Notes: generated from the sequence alone by a model not told the origin. Shown: positions 1-6,432, counted from the first letter of the stretch. The stretch: 13,619 nucleotides of DNA from Lachnoclostridium sp. UBA7215 (GCA_002490465.1 DKUB01000049.1:2818-16436), one strand, 5' to 3'. Translations and numbers: made by a program.

Positions 1-1438
1 TTAAAAAGCCACACATGGCAAAAATCCGGTCTTTCATAACGATAGCATTGGAACGTATTTTTGATTTTGGGCAGCTGTAATCCTCCATGAGTTGTACAGT
101 AAATGCTTCTTCGTCAATTTCGTAAATTCTTGCATGCGAGGACTTGTCGCCGTCAAAACTGCTGATGGGTCTTCTGGCGTTCCAGTGATTATCAAAAATA
201 ATCAGCCTGCGTTTGGAGTAGTCCTTCTCATCGGGAAGAAAGTAAGCGGCATGGGCCTGATAGGAAAAAGGAGTATGTTCTGCAGCTTTCAGAACCTTGT
301 CTGCATAAGGGGTATCTTTCCAAAAACTTTCATCACAGAAAATCCAGAGCAGTTCATCAGTCTTCCAATCTATTTTAATGACAGAGTGCAGATTTCTCGC
401 ACATATCAAAATGGCATGTTCTTTTTCCAGATACGATACGGTATTGATGTGTGCCCAGTCAAAATAATCAAAATACGGATGTTCTGACAAGACGGATTCC
501 AGGCAGAGTTTTTTAACAACTTTACCTGTTTTTCTGTCAAGCTCAATAATGGCATCCTCGACATACTGCTCCATAGAGCTTGAAATAGTAAGAATATTTC
601 CGCCAGGGGAGATTTCACAGGCGTCATGGTGTATGCCGTCCGGAACATAGTATTCCTGATATACACGTCCCAGAAAGTCCATTTCATAGGAAAGGACAGC
701 GTGTGGATTGGAGAACGAGGGATTGCATACATTTCTTACAAGAAATAAAAATCGTCCGTCTGATAAGGGGAAAAGGCCATAAGCCTTTGGCCTTTCACTC
801 AGGTAAAATCTTATTTCTCCATTTTCATCAAAAGCATAGGGGAATTTTGTGTCTCCGCCATAAACAAAAGTGAGCGGACTGGCACTTTCTTTCTGGTGTT
901 TTGTCACAATAATCATATTTTCTATCATTTTTGGAAGAGGACAGGTGCGCAACACAATTGTCCTGCTAAAAATTGTCTTTGTATCTTCAAGAACCTCCAT
1001 ATAGACTTTGTTTTTTCTTCCGGCACGAAGATACATAACAGGAATCCGATGTCTTGTTCCAGGACTGCTCTCAAACTGATATCCATAGGAATCACACACC
1101 TGGATACGAACGCGGCATGGTTTTTCTGTATGAAAGACAAGCAGAGCTGTTAATGGGGAAAAACGGTATGGGTCGATGATGGCCAGAGGCTTTTGCATTG
1201 TATATCTTTTTTCATCTAAAAGATTTTCTATGGCGGCATCTACAATATATGTAGTACGGGCATAGCTGTTTTTTTGATGGAGGGATGTGGTGATTTTTTT
1301 ATCGCTCAAAAGAGTGTCTTTGTATGGAACAGACAGTTGTCTGCAGGCGAAGTGAAAAAAACATTTTCCATAGAAAAGCTTAATTCCGCGATTCATTATT
1401 TTATCTTTTGTCGCAAATAAATAAGGTAACAATTTCAT
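1..1438 (-). CDS. assT: Arylsulfate sulfotransferase (AssT family), 3' end outside window
   Basis: Transfers sulfate from a phenolic sulfate ester to a phenol acceptor without PAPS. I read 479 codons from ATG 1438 to the left edge with no stop or frameshift; family members are near 500-600 residues, so only a short C-terminal tail should be missing. Family signatures are clear: GIHHDACEISPGG near residues 268-281, DWAHINTVSY at 327-336, an arginine at 348 in ICARNLHSVIKID, QAHAAYFLPD at 394-403, and IIFDNHW at 413-419. The enterobacterial enzyme uses a set of histidines plus an arginine; H270/H271, H330, R348 and H396 are the likely equivalents, and the 18-residue spacing of H330 to R348 fits. 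There is no obvious signal peptide, unlike the periplasmic E. coli enzyme, so a cytoplasmic location is inferred. GGAGG (1444-1448) lies 5 bases before the ATG. Upstream there is a TATAAT on the minus strand (1485-1490) without a good -35 box. Confidence 0.88.
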   Translation of the reverse strand, partial: MKLLPYLFATKDKIMNRGIKLFYGKCFFHFACRQLSVPYKDTLLSDKKITTSLHQKNSYARTTYIVDAAIENLLDEKRYTMQKPLAIIDPYRFSPLTALLVFHTEKPCRVRIQVCDSYGYQFESSPGTRHRIPVMYLRAGRKNKVYMEVLEDTKTIFSRTIVLRTCPLPKMIENMIIVTKHQKESASPLTFVYGGDTKFPYAFDENGEIRFYLSERPKAYGLFPLSDGRFLFLVRNVCNPSFSNPHAVLSYEMDFLGRVYQEYYVPDGIHHDACEISPGGNILTISSSMEQYVEDAIIELDRKTGKVVKKLCLESVLSEHPYFDYFDWAHINTVSYLEKEHAILICARNLHSVIKIDWKTDELLWIFCDESFWKDTPYADKVLKAAEHTPFSYQAHAAYFLPDEKDYSKRRLIIFDNHWNARRPISSFDGDKSSHARIYEIDEEAFTVQLMEDYSCPKSKIRSNAIVMKDRIFAMCGFL

Positions 1439-1501
1439 ATTCTCCTCCAATTGCTTATGTTATAATTCACAGGTTACATCCCTGATTATAAAGGGGGGAT
1501 T

Positions 1502-1571
1502 TGGTAAAAAATGTTCAAAAAAAAGTCATTAATTAGACAAAACTATGGCAAAATCTTGTCTGGTAAAAAAT
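1502..1571. repeat. Repeats in the assT/trhA divergent promoter region
   Basis: The 11-mer TGGTAAAAAAT occurs twice in direct orientation, at 1502-1512 and 1561-1571, and a related TGGTAATATAT follows at 1599-1609. Between them is an inverted repeat, AGACAA (1535-1540) with TTGTCT (1556-1561). The region separates two divergent genes, so these could be operator sites for a shared regulator. They may also be chance repeats in A/T-rich DNA; there is no direct evidence of binding. Confidence 0.3.
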
Positions 1572-1586
1572 TAACAAATCAATTAC

Positions 1587-1616
1587 TTGCCAAATTGTGG
1601 TAATATATTGTATAAT
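1587..1616 (+). promoter_or_regulatory. Sigma-A-type promoter for trhA-fabV
   Basis: TTGCCA (1587-1592) and TATAAT (1611-1616) are separated by 18 bases, placing transcription start near 1623, about 38 bases before the trhA start codon. The match to the vegetative consensus is 5/6 and 6/6. Confidence 0.75.
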
Positions 1617-1660
1617 AAAATATAAGCGGATATGTATGCAGTAGAACTGGGAGGTCATAA

Positions 1661-2341
1661 ATGAAACGGACAAGAACCAGATTGGAGGACAGAGTTCTTC
1701 CTGCTTACACGAAGGGTGAAGAAATTTTTAATATGGTATCCCATATAGTAGGCGGTGCATTTGCGATAGCTGCTTTGACATTGTGTGTTATTTTTGCAGC
1801 AATTTACAGTGATGCATGGGGCGTAGTAGGGGCTGCCATATATGGTTTTACAATGATTATGCTCTATACGATGTCGAGTATATATCATGGACTGCATAAG
1901 GGAACTCCGAAAAAGGTTTTTCAGGTCATTGACCACTGTACGATATATTTTTTGATAGCCGGGACGTATACTCCGGTTACATTGGCGGGACTTCGTCCTG
2001 ATTATCCGGTGCAGGCATTTGTTGTTTTTGGCATTGTATGGGCCTGCTGCTTTATGGCGGCTACGCTGACGGCAATTGATTTAAAAAAATTTCAAATATT
2101 ATCAATGGTCTGTTATCTGGCAATGGGGTGGTGTATTATATTTTTTATCCGTGCCACAATCCAGTGCCTGGGAACAGGTGGTACCGTTTTTCTTCTGACA
2201 GGAGGAGTTGCTTACACAATTGGAGCAATTTTATATGGCATTGGAAAGAAGAAAAAGTATATGCATTCAGTTTTTCATCTGTTTGTTTTGGCAGGAAGCA
2301 TATTGCATTTTTTTATGATATTATTCTATGTCCTTATGTAA
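1661..2341 (+). CDS. trhA: PAQR / hemolysin III family membrane protein (TrhA type)
   Basis: A 226-residue seven-helix integral membrane protein of the HlyIII/PAQR superfamily. Hydrophobic segments lie near 28-48, 55-75, 87-107, 115-135, 144-164, 172-192 and 205-225. The conserved polar, probably metal-binding positions are all present: E21 and H28 in EIFNMVSH, S73 and H76 in SSIYHG, D91 in VIDH, and H202, H206 and H216 near the last helix. Bacterial members have been tied to membrane fluidity and energetics rather than true haemolysis. GGGAGG (1649-1654) sits 6 bases before the ATG. The gene is followed after 54 bases by fabV on the same strand with no terminator between, so the two are probably co-transcribed. 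Family assignment is firm; the physiological role is inferred. Confidence 0.92.
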   Translation: MKRTRTRLEDRVLPAYTKGEEIFNMVSHIVGGAFAIAALTLCVIFAAIYSDAWGVVGAAIYGFTMIMLYTMSSIYHGLHKGTPKKVFQVIDHCTIYFLIAGTYTPVTLAGLRPDYPVQAFVVFGIVWACCFMAATLTAIDLKKFQILSMVCYLAMGWCIIFFIRATIQCLGTGGTVFLLTGGVAYTIGAILYGIGKKKKYMHSVFHLFVLAGSILHFFMILFYVLM

Positions 2342-2395
2342 GATATAAATTTTGTGATTCGTAAATTGATTTAAAAATTTTGGAGGCGTAAATAC

Positions 2396-3550
2396 ATGGT
2401 TATTCAGCCAAAAGTAAAAGGTTTTATATGTACAACGGCACATCCGGCCGGCTGTGAGGAGGGTGTAAAAAGACAGATTGATTACTGCAAGGCAAAAGGC
2501 ACTGTGGAGGGGCCCAAAAAAGTATTGGTTATCGGTGCATCTACGGGCTATGGCCTGGCAAGCCGGATTGCAGTTACTTATGGTTATGGTGCAGATACAA
2601 TAGGCGTATCTTTTGAAAAAGAGGCGAGTGGAAAGAGAACAGCTTCTGCCGGATGGTATAATACAAAGGCATTTGAGGCGTTTGCCAAAAAGGATGGCTA
2701 TTATGCAAAGTCCTTTAATGGAGATGGATTTTCTGCTGAAATGAAAAGACAGGTTGTGGATACTATAAAAAAGGACTGGGGAAAAGCTGATATGGTTGTT
2801 TATAGTATGGCAGCACCCCGCAGGACGCTGGCAGATGGAACAATGGTTTCCAGTGTTCTGAAAACGGTAGACAGGGAATTAATCAATAAAACAATTGATT
2901 TAAAAACAAATGAAATAAAAGAGGTTACTGTTCCGGTTGCCACTGAGGAGGAAATAAAAAATACTGTCCTTGTTATGGGGGGAGAAGACTGGGAGGAGTG
3001 GATTCGTGTTTTGGCAGATGCGGGTGCGCTCTCGGATGGAGCAGTGACTTTGGCATATTCCTATATAGGTCCGGTAGTTACTCATCCGATTTATAAGGAT
3101 GGAAGTATTGGACAGGCTAAAAAACATTTATATGATACTTCACTTCGTTTGCGGGAGAATTTTTCGGACTTGGGATTAAAAGCATATATATCGGTGAATA
3201 AAGCATTGGTAACACAGAGCAGTGCTGCTATTCCGGTAGTTCCGCTTTATATCTCCCTCCTGTATAAAATTATGAAGGAACAGGGGAATCATGAGGGATG
3301 CATAGAACAGATGCACCGCCTTTTTACGAATAAATTAGTAAAAGAAGAGCTGGATGAGGCAGGAATGCTCCGGCTGGATGACTGGGAGCTGCAAGACAGC
3401 GTTCAGAATAAAATTACGGCTGTCTGGGATACTGTGACAAGCGAAAATATTCGGGATTATGCAGACCTTGACGGTTATTGGGAAGATTTCTATCATATGT
3501 TTGGTTTTCGATATGAAAATGTTGATTACGAAGCAGATGTAGAACCATAA
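2396..3550 (+). CDS. fabV: Enoyl-ACP / trans-2-enoyl-CoA reductase, FabV family
   Basis: NADH-dependent reduction of trans-2-enoyl thioesters, the last step of the fatty acid elongation cycle or, in close relatives (TER), crotonyl-CoA reduction. The 384-residue length is usual for FabV, which is longer than FabI. The cofactor-binding loop GASTGYG is at 47-53. The FabV-type catalytic pair is visible as Y233-X8-K242, followed by K243, within PIYKDGSIGQAKK. The start is supported by GGAGG (2382-2386), 9 bases before ATG 2396. It follows trhA on the same strand, suggesting a membrane lipid operon. Sequence alone does not tell FabV from TER: substrate could be acyl-ACP or acyl-CoA. FabV enzymes are usually less sensitive to triclosan than FabI. 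Confidence 0.93.
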   Translation: MVIQPKVKGFICTTAHPAGCEEGVKRQIDYCKAKGTVEGPKKVLVIGASTGYGLASRIAVTYGYGADTIGVSFEKEASGKRTASAGWYNTKAFEAFAKKDGYYAKSFNGDGFSAEMKRQVVDTIKKDWGKADMVVYSMAAPRRTLADGTMVSSVLKTVDRELINKTIDLKTNEIKEVTVPVATEEEIKNTVLVMGGEDWEEWIRVLADAGALSDGAVTLAYSYIGPVVTHPIYKDGSIGQAKKHLYDTSLRLRENFSDLGLKAYISVNKALVTQSSAAIPVVPLYISLLYKIMKEQGNHEGCIEQMHRLFTNKLVKEELDEAGMLRLDDWELQDSVQNKITAVWDTVTSENIRDYADLDGYWEDFYHMFGFRYENVDYEADVEP

Positions 3551-3563
3551 TAATTTTTGATTG

Positions 3564-3587
3564 ACAATTATTCAATGGAATTATTGT
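3564..3587 (+). other. A/T-rich hairpin downstream of fabV
   Basis: ACAAT-T-ATTC (3564-3573) pairs with GAAT-T-ATTGT (3578-3587) across a four-base loop, with one T-T mismatch. It lies 13 bases after the fabV stop. There is no U-tract behind it, so it may be an RNA 3'-end stabiliser or a weak terminator rather than a classical one. Confidence 0.35.
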
Positions 3588-3639
3588 GGGTGAGCAAAAC
3601 ATTGGTTTGTGGGTTTACTTGCTTAATTTCTTTTGAATA

Positions 3640-3668
3640 TTGCCGATATACTTTGTGAAGGGTATAAT
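3640..3668 (+). promoter_or_regulatory. Upstream promoter of the ABC-F leader (P1)
   Basis: TTGCCG (3640-3645) and TATAAT (3663-3668) with an ideal 17-base spacer. Predicted RNA start is near 3675. No conventional gene follows for about 800 bases; the transcript instead runs through the attenuator ending at 4111, which supports a regulatory leader. Confidence 0.6.
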
Positions 3669-3853
3669 ACAGGGGAGATGGTATAGCATACATGCAAGAA
3701 CGGATTCCGTATGAATGCTGTTTATGTAATTTGTGAGCAAAAACAGGTCAAATTTAACCAACACATGCACACAGATCTGAAATGTTTAAATTGCATATAT
3801 ATTTACAGATGCATTTTTGGAAGTGGATGCAAAAGTATAAAGGCAGGAATAGG

Positions 3854-3886
3854 ATGGTAGTTTTAGCAAGGATGCACGGGAGTTAA
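3854..3886 (+). CDS. Candidate leader peptide uORF (10 residues) in leader 1
   Basis: ATG 3854 to TAA 3884-3886 encodes MVVLARMHGS. AGG or AAAGG sequences at 3839-3847 could serve as a ribosome binding site, though a weak one. The stop codon lies 2 bases before attenuator segment S1, so a terminating ribosome would cover S1, while one held at the first codons would not. That position is the main reason to list it. Other short ORFs in the same leader (MQERIPYECCLCNL at 3692-3736; a 49-codon frame at 3711-3860; a 30-codon frame at 3949-4041) lack a well-placed binding site. Confidence 0.3.
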   Translation: MVVLARMHGS

Positions 3887-4048
3887 ACTTGTACTGGCCT
3901 GGAAGAACCAGTACAAAAGAATTTATCATCTCTCTGAAAACTTGCCCTATGCAGAAATCTGGTATTTTTACTGGTTTGAAATTTTTGCCCGAAGAGGGGA
4001 AAAAATCAATCCACAAAGGGGAATCTTTTTCTCCCCAGTAGGGAAAAA

Positions 4049-4111
4049 CCAGTTCACGTGAACAGAACAAGGATGTCTGTTTAGGTGAACTGGCTTTTCT
4101 CTTTTTATTTT
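4049..4111 (+). terminator. Intrinsic terminator of leader 1
   Basis: CCAGTTCAC (4049-4057) pairs perfectly with GTGAACTGG (4085-4093). Inside, after a 3x3 internal loop, AACAGA (4061-4066) pairs with TCTGTT (4076-4081) around a nine-base loop. A U-rich tract (4094-4111) follows directly. The next promoter starts 53 bases later. The left arm is also usable by the competing antiterminator. Confidence 0.8.
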
Positions 4112-4163
4112 ATAGAAATTTCGCTATTGCGGAGCGATGCGCAGTTCTATACCAAAAGATATC

Positions 4164-4192
4164 TTGACAAGTGATTACAGATAAAATATAAT
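4164..4192 (+). promoter_or_regulatory. Perfect-consensus promoter of leader 2 (P2)
   Basis: TTGACA (4164-4169), a 17-base spacer and TATAAT (4187-4192): 12 of 12 consensus bases at ideal spacing, the strongest promoter in the window. RNA start is expected near 4199, so the leader before the ABC-F start codon is about 283 bases. Confidence 0.88.
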
Positions 4193-4220
4193 GATTTAAA
4201 ATATAAAGTGGAGGTACAGG

Positions 4221-4235
4221 ATGTTTATTAAATAA
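4221..4235 (+). CDS. Four-residue leader peptide ORF (MFIK)
   Basis: ATG TTT ATT AAA TAA begins 5 bases after an excellent ribosome binding site, GGAGGT (4210-4215), and about 20 bases after the predicted RNA start of P2. So strong an initiation signal for a four-codon ORF points to a cis-acting leader whose translation is sensed, as known for short leaders of several resistance genes that respond to ribosome-targeting drugs. It does not resemble a truncated gene start. The role is inferred from placement between a strong promoter and terminator-like hairpins in front of an ABC-F gene. Confidence 0.6.
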   Translation: MFIK

Positions 4236-4263
4236 TTTACAGTAAAAGTGCAGAAACTCGAAA

Positions 4264-4284
4264 AATCCGGCAGATGCCGGGATT
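4264..4284 (+). other. Leader 2 hairpin after the MFIK ORF
   Basis: AATCCGGC (4264-4271) pairs with GCCGGGATT (4276-4284) with one bulged base and an AGAT loop. The embedded GCAGAT (4270-4275) is also complementary to ATCTGC (4365-4370), the left arm of the next hairpin, so this element could act as an antiterminator. Confidence 0.45.
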
Positions 4285-4360
4285 ATTTGTGATGCCAATT
4301 GTAGATTATTTAATATATGCTCCTTTATATCTCTTTCACTGTGACATATTTTCATGGAGC

Positions 4361-4408
4361 GAATATCTGCTTTTGGTATCATCAGAAAGCAGATATTTGT
4401 TATTTTAT
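4361..4408 (+). terminator. Leader 2 terminator-like hairpin A
   Basis: AATATCTGCTTT (4362-4373) pairs perfectly with AAAGCAGATATT (4386-4397), a 12-base-pair stem extendable by G-U pairs at both ends, with a short loop. A T-rich run (4396-4408) follows, interrupted by G and A. The strong stem supports an attenuator; its low GC content and broken U-tract suggest incomplete termination. Confidence 0.55.
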
Positions 4409-4432
4409 AGGAAAGACTGCCCTGCGCGGTTA

Positions 4433-4463
4433 GAGCGGCGTGGTTTTCAGTCGCCGCTTTTGT
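4433..4463 (+). terminator. Leader 2 terminator-like hairpin B
   Basis: AGCGGCG (4434-4440) pairs with CGCCGCT (4452-4458), and the stem runs straight into TTTTGT. It is GC-rich, followed by a short U-tract, and ends 19 bases before the ABC-F start codon, so it must be passed for the gene to be expressed. It is a good candidate for the actual attenuation site. It could also affect translation, being just upstream of the ribosome binding site at 4471-4476. Confidence 0.55.
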
Positions 4464-4481
4464 ATAGAATGGGGGAATTAT

Positions 4482-6026
4482 ATGTTACAGTTAAAAGATG
4501 TGAGCGTTACTTATAAAAAAGACTTAAGAGTGTTAATTTCTAAACTGTCCTTTGTGCTGAATCCAGGGGATAAAGCAGCATTAATTGGAGAGGAAGGGAA
4601 TGGAAAATCAACACTCATGAAATTGATTTATGACGAAAAAACAGTAGAGGATTATGTTGAGTTTTCAGGAGAAATAATACGGACAGACTGTGTATTCGGA
4701 TATCTGAAACAGGAGCTTGATCATACGGATAAAGAAATGTCTGTCTATGAATTTCTTGTTCAGGAGCCGGATTTTTATGATATGGGCAGTAAAGAGCTGG
4801 CAGATATCGCAAATAAAATAGGTCTTCCGATAGAACTTCTGTATTCAGAACAAAAGGTGGATACCCTGTCGGGCGGGGAAAAGGTGAAGCTGCAGATGGT
4901 GCGTATACTGTGTAAGAGGCCGGATACTCTGCTGCTGGACGAGCCGTCTAATGATATTGATTTGGAAACGTTAGACTGGCTTGAGAGATTTATAATCGAA
5001 TGGAAGGGAGCAGTTCTGTATATTTCTCATGACGAGACACTGCTTGAGAGGACGGCAAATCGTATTATACATCTGGAAATGCTGCGAAAAAAGAAAGAAC
5101 CGAGACACACCGTCAGTAACACAGGGTATGAGGAATATACCGGATGGCGCAGGCATCAGTTTGAAAAGCAGGAACAGATTGCAAAGAGTGAACGGCGTGA
5201 ATACCAGGTGAAACAGGAAAAACTGCGGCGTATTGAGCAGAAAGTGGAGCGACAGCAGGCAAAAATTTCGAGACAGGATCCTCATGGAGCCAGACTGTTG
5301 AAAAAGAAAATGAAATCAGTGAAGGCGCAGGAACACCGTTTTGAGCGGGAAACGGCCGATATGACAGAAATGCCGGAAGCGGAGGAGGCAATGTTTTTCC
5401 GATTTCATGAGAGTGAGAAGATTCCAAACGGAAAAACGGTATTAAAATTGGAGCAGGAAAAGCTTGTTGCCGGTGAGCGTGTATTGGCGGAGCATATTGA
5501 TTTGTGGGTAAGAGGACCTGAAAAGGTATGTATTGTCGGGAAAAACGGGGTGGGGAAAACAACGCTGCTGAAAAAGATTGCAAAGGAGCTTTTGGCCAGG
5601 GAGGATATTTGTGCCGCTTATATGCCACAGGATTACAGAGATAAAATGGATTTTGAGCAGACTCCGGTATCTTTTTTGTCGAAGACCGGGGACAAGGAGG
5701 AGCAGACGAAAATCCGTACTTTTCTTGGCAGTCTGAAGTATACATGGGATGAGATGGAACATCCGATACGGGAGTTGTCCGGCGGACAGAAGGCAAAGTT
5801 GTTTTTGCTCCGAATCAGTATGGGCGGGGCCAATGTACTTATTCTTGATGAGCCGACAAGAAATTTTTCACCGCTCTCTAATCCTGTTATCCGTCAGATG
5901 CTAAAAGACTTTGACGGCGCTATTATCAGTGTGTCCCATGACCGCAAGTATATGGCAGAAGTTTGCGATACACTGTACGAATTGAGAGGAGGAGGATTAT
6001 GCAAAATACAGGTACCATACTATTAG
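4482..6026 (+). CDS. ABC-F family ATPase, probable ribosomal protection protein
   Basis: A soluble protein of 514 residues with two ABC ATPase domains and no membrane segments, the ABC-F layout. Domain 1: Walker A GEEGNGKST at 36-44, signature LSGGE 129-133, Walker B LLLDEP ending 155 with E154, H-loop H183. A charged helical linker lies at about 218-300. Domain 2: Walker A GKNGVGKTT 353-361, signature LSGGQ 432-436, Walker B LILDEP with E457, H-loop H486. Antibiotic-resistance ABC-Fs bind the ribosomal E site and displace macrolide-, lincosamide-, pleuromutilin- or streptogramin-type drugs through the linker. The start at 4482 is set by GGGGGA (4471-4476), 5 bases upstream; an in-frame ATG at 4440 falls inside hairpin B and lacks a binding site. 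The attenuators upstream support drug-inducible expression. The second ATPase site has TRNFSPLS after DEP instead of the usual TNHLD. Exact drug spectrum cannot be read; a housekeeping ABC-F role is less likely. Confidence 0.87.
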   Translation: MLQLKDVSVTYKKDLRVLISKLSFVLNPGDKAALIGEEGNGKSTLMKLIYDEKTVEDYVEFSGEIIRTDCVFGYLKQELDHTDKEMSVYEFLVQEPDFYDMGSKELADIANKIGLPIELLYSEQKVDTLSGGEKVKLQMVRILCKRPDTLLLDEPSNDIDLETLDWLERFIIEWKGAVLYISHDETLLERTANRIIHLEMLRKKKEPRHTVSNTGYEEYTGWRRHQFEKQEQIAKSERREYQVKQEKLRRIEQKVERQQAKISRQDPHGARLLKKKMKSVKAQEHRFERETADMTEMPEAEEAMFFRFHESEKIPNGKTVLKLEQEKLVAGERVLAEHIDLWVRGPEKVCIVGKNGVGKTTLLKKIAKELLAREDICAAYMPQDYRDKMDFEQTPVSFLSKTGDKEEQTKIRTFLGSLKYTWDEMEHPIRELSGGQKAKLFLLRISMGGANVLILDEPTRNFSPLSNPVIRQMLKDFDGAIISVSHDRKYMAEVCDTLYELRGGGLCKIQVPYY

Positions 6027-6359
6027 AAACGGACAGACTGATTCTGAGGAGATTTCGTATAGAGGATGCGGAGCCGATGTTTAAAAATTGGGCTTCGGAT
6101 TTGGATGTTACGGAATTTCTGACATGGAAGCCCCATGCCAATGTTGAGGAGACAAAAGCCGTGCAAAAAAATAGAAGCAGTTGAAATCGGTTACTTCATG
6201 GGGAAGAACTGGTGGGGGGCAGGCAATTATGAAAAATCCGGCAGAGTAATGGTGAAGGCAGGAATGCAGTATGAGGGAACGATGAGGGCGGTCGCAAAAA
6301 ACAGGCATGGTATTTATGATAGGGTGTGGTATTCTATTTTGAGAGGTGACCAGGTATGA
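5999..6359 (+). pseudogene. Decayed GNAT (RimJ/RimL-type) acetyltransferase
   Basis: Starts inside the end of the ABC-F gene with a strong site (GGAGGAGG, 5988-5995), so the pair once formed a translationally coupled unit. The first frame (5999-6184) encodes a typical RimJ/L N-terminus, with TDRLILRRFRIEDAEPMFKN and LTWKPHANVEETKAV. After an A7 run (6165-6171), homology continues in another frame: KIEAVEIGYFMGKNWWGAGN, then directly SGRVMVKAGMQYEGTMR to the stop at 6357-6359. Against intact relatives (about 180 residues) about 40 residues are missing before KIEAVEIGY. About 28 residues are also missing between WWGAGN and SGRVM, including much of the acetyl-CoA-binding region. Two deletions plus a frameshift make activity very unlikely. 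The deletion sizes are estimates from family memory. Confidence 0.8.
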
Positions 6360-6432
6360 GTAGTCAGGGGGGCTTGTGTGTTTTCGACATAAATTTCATC
6401 AATCAGTTTTTTGTAGAATGTCTCCCGCCGTT

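Larger units (their letters stand above)
3675..4111 (+). promoter_or_regulatory. Candidate five-segment transcription attenuator (leader 1)
   Basis: Five alternating complementary segments share an ACTGG/CCAGT core. S1 TTGTACTGG (3889-3897) pairs perfectly with S2 CCAGTACAA (3908-3916). S2 as AACCAGT (3906-3912) can instead pair with S3 ACTGGTT (3970-3976). S3 as ACTGGTTT (3970-3977) can pair with S4 AAACCAGT (4046-4053), enclosing a helix of GGGGAAAAAA (3996-4005) with TTTTTCTCCCC (4026-4036). S4 as CCAGTTCAC (4049-4057) pairs with S5 GTGAACTGG (4085-4093) to make the terminator. Thus S1:S2 plus S3:S4 is a read-through fold, and S2:S3 plus S4:S5 is a termination fold. This is the logic of a ribosome- or ligand-controlled attenuator. 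The downstream gene is an ABC-F ATPase, a class often controlled this way. Confidence 0.65.

Noticed and set aside
406..1140. Short minus-strand frames inside 1-1438 suggesting a broken gene
   Set aside because: Reading the correct frame codon by codon from 1438 to the left edge gives one uninterrupted AssT protein; these frames are shadows.
3949..4041. 30-codon plus-strand frame in leader 1 covering segment S3
   Set aside because: Interesting position, but no ribosome binding site before the ATG; better explained as chance in the leader.
3786..4070. 94-codon minus-strand frame over the leader 1 attenuator
   Set aside because: No suitable binding site, no recognisable family, and it is antisense to a strongly structured leader whose palindromic segments explain the open frame.
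4274..4516. 80-codon plus-strand frame in leader 2 overlapping the ABC-F start
   Set aside because: Its ATG lies inside a hairpin with no binding site, and it runs out of frame into the ABC-F gene.
5113..5796. 227-codon minus-strand frame inside the ABC-F gene
   Set aside because: Proline- and serine-rich shadow frame fully antisense to a clear ABC-F coding sequence.
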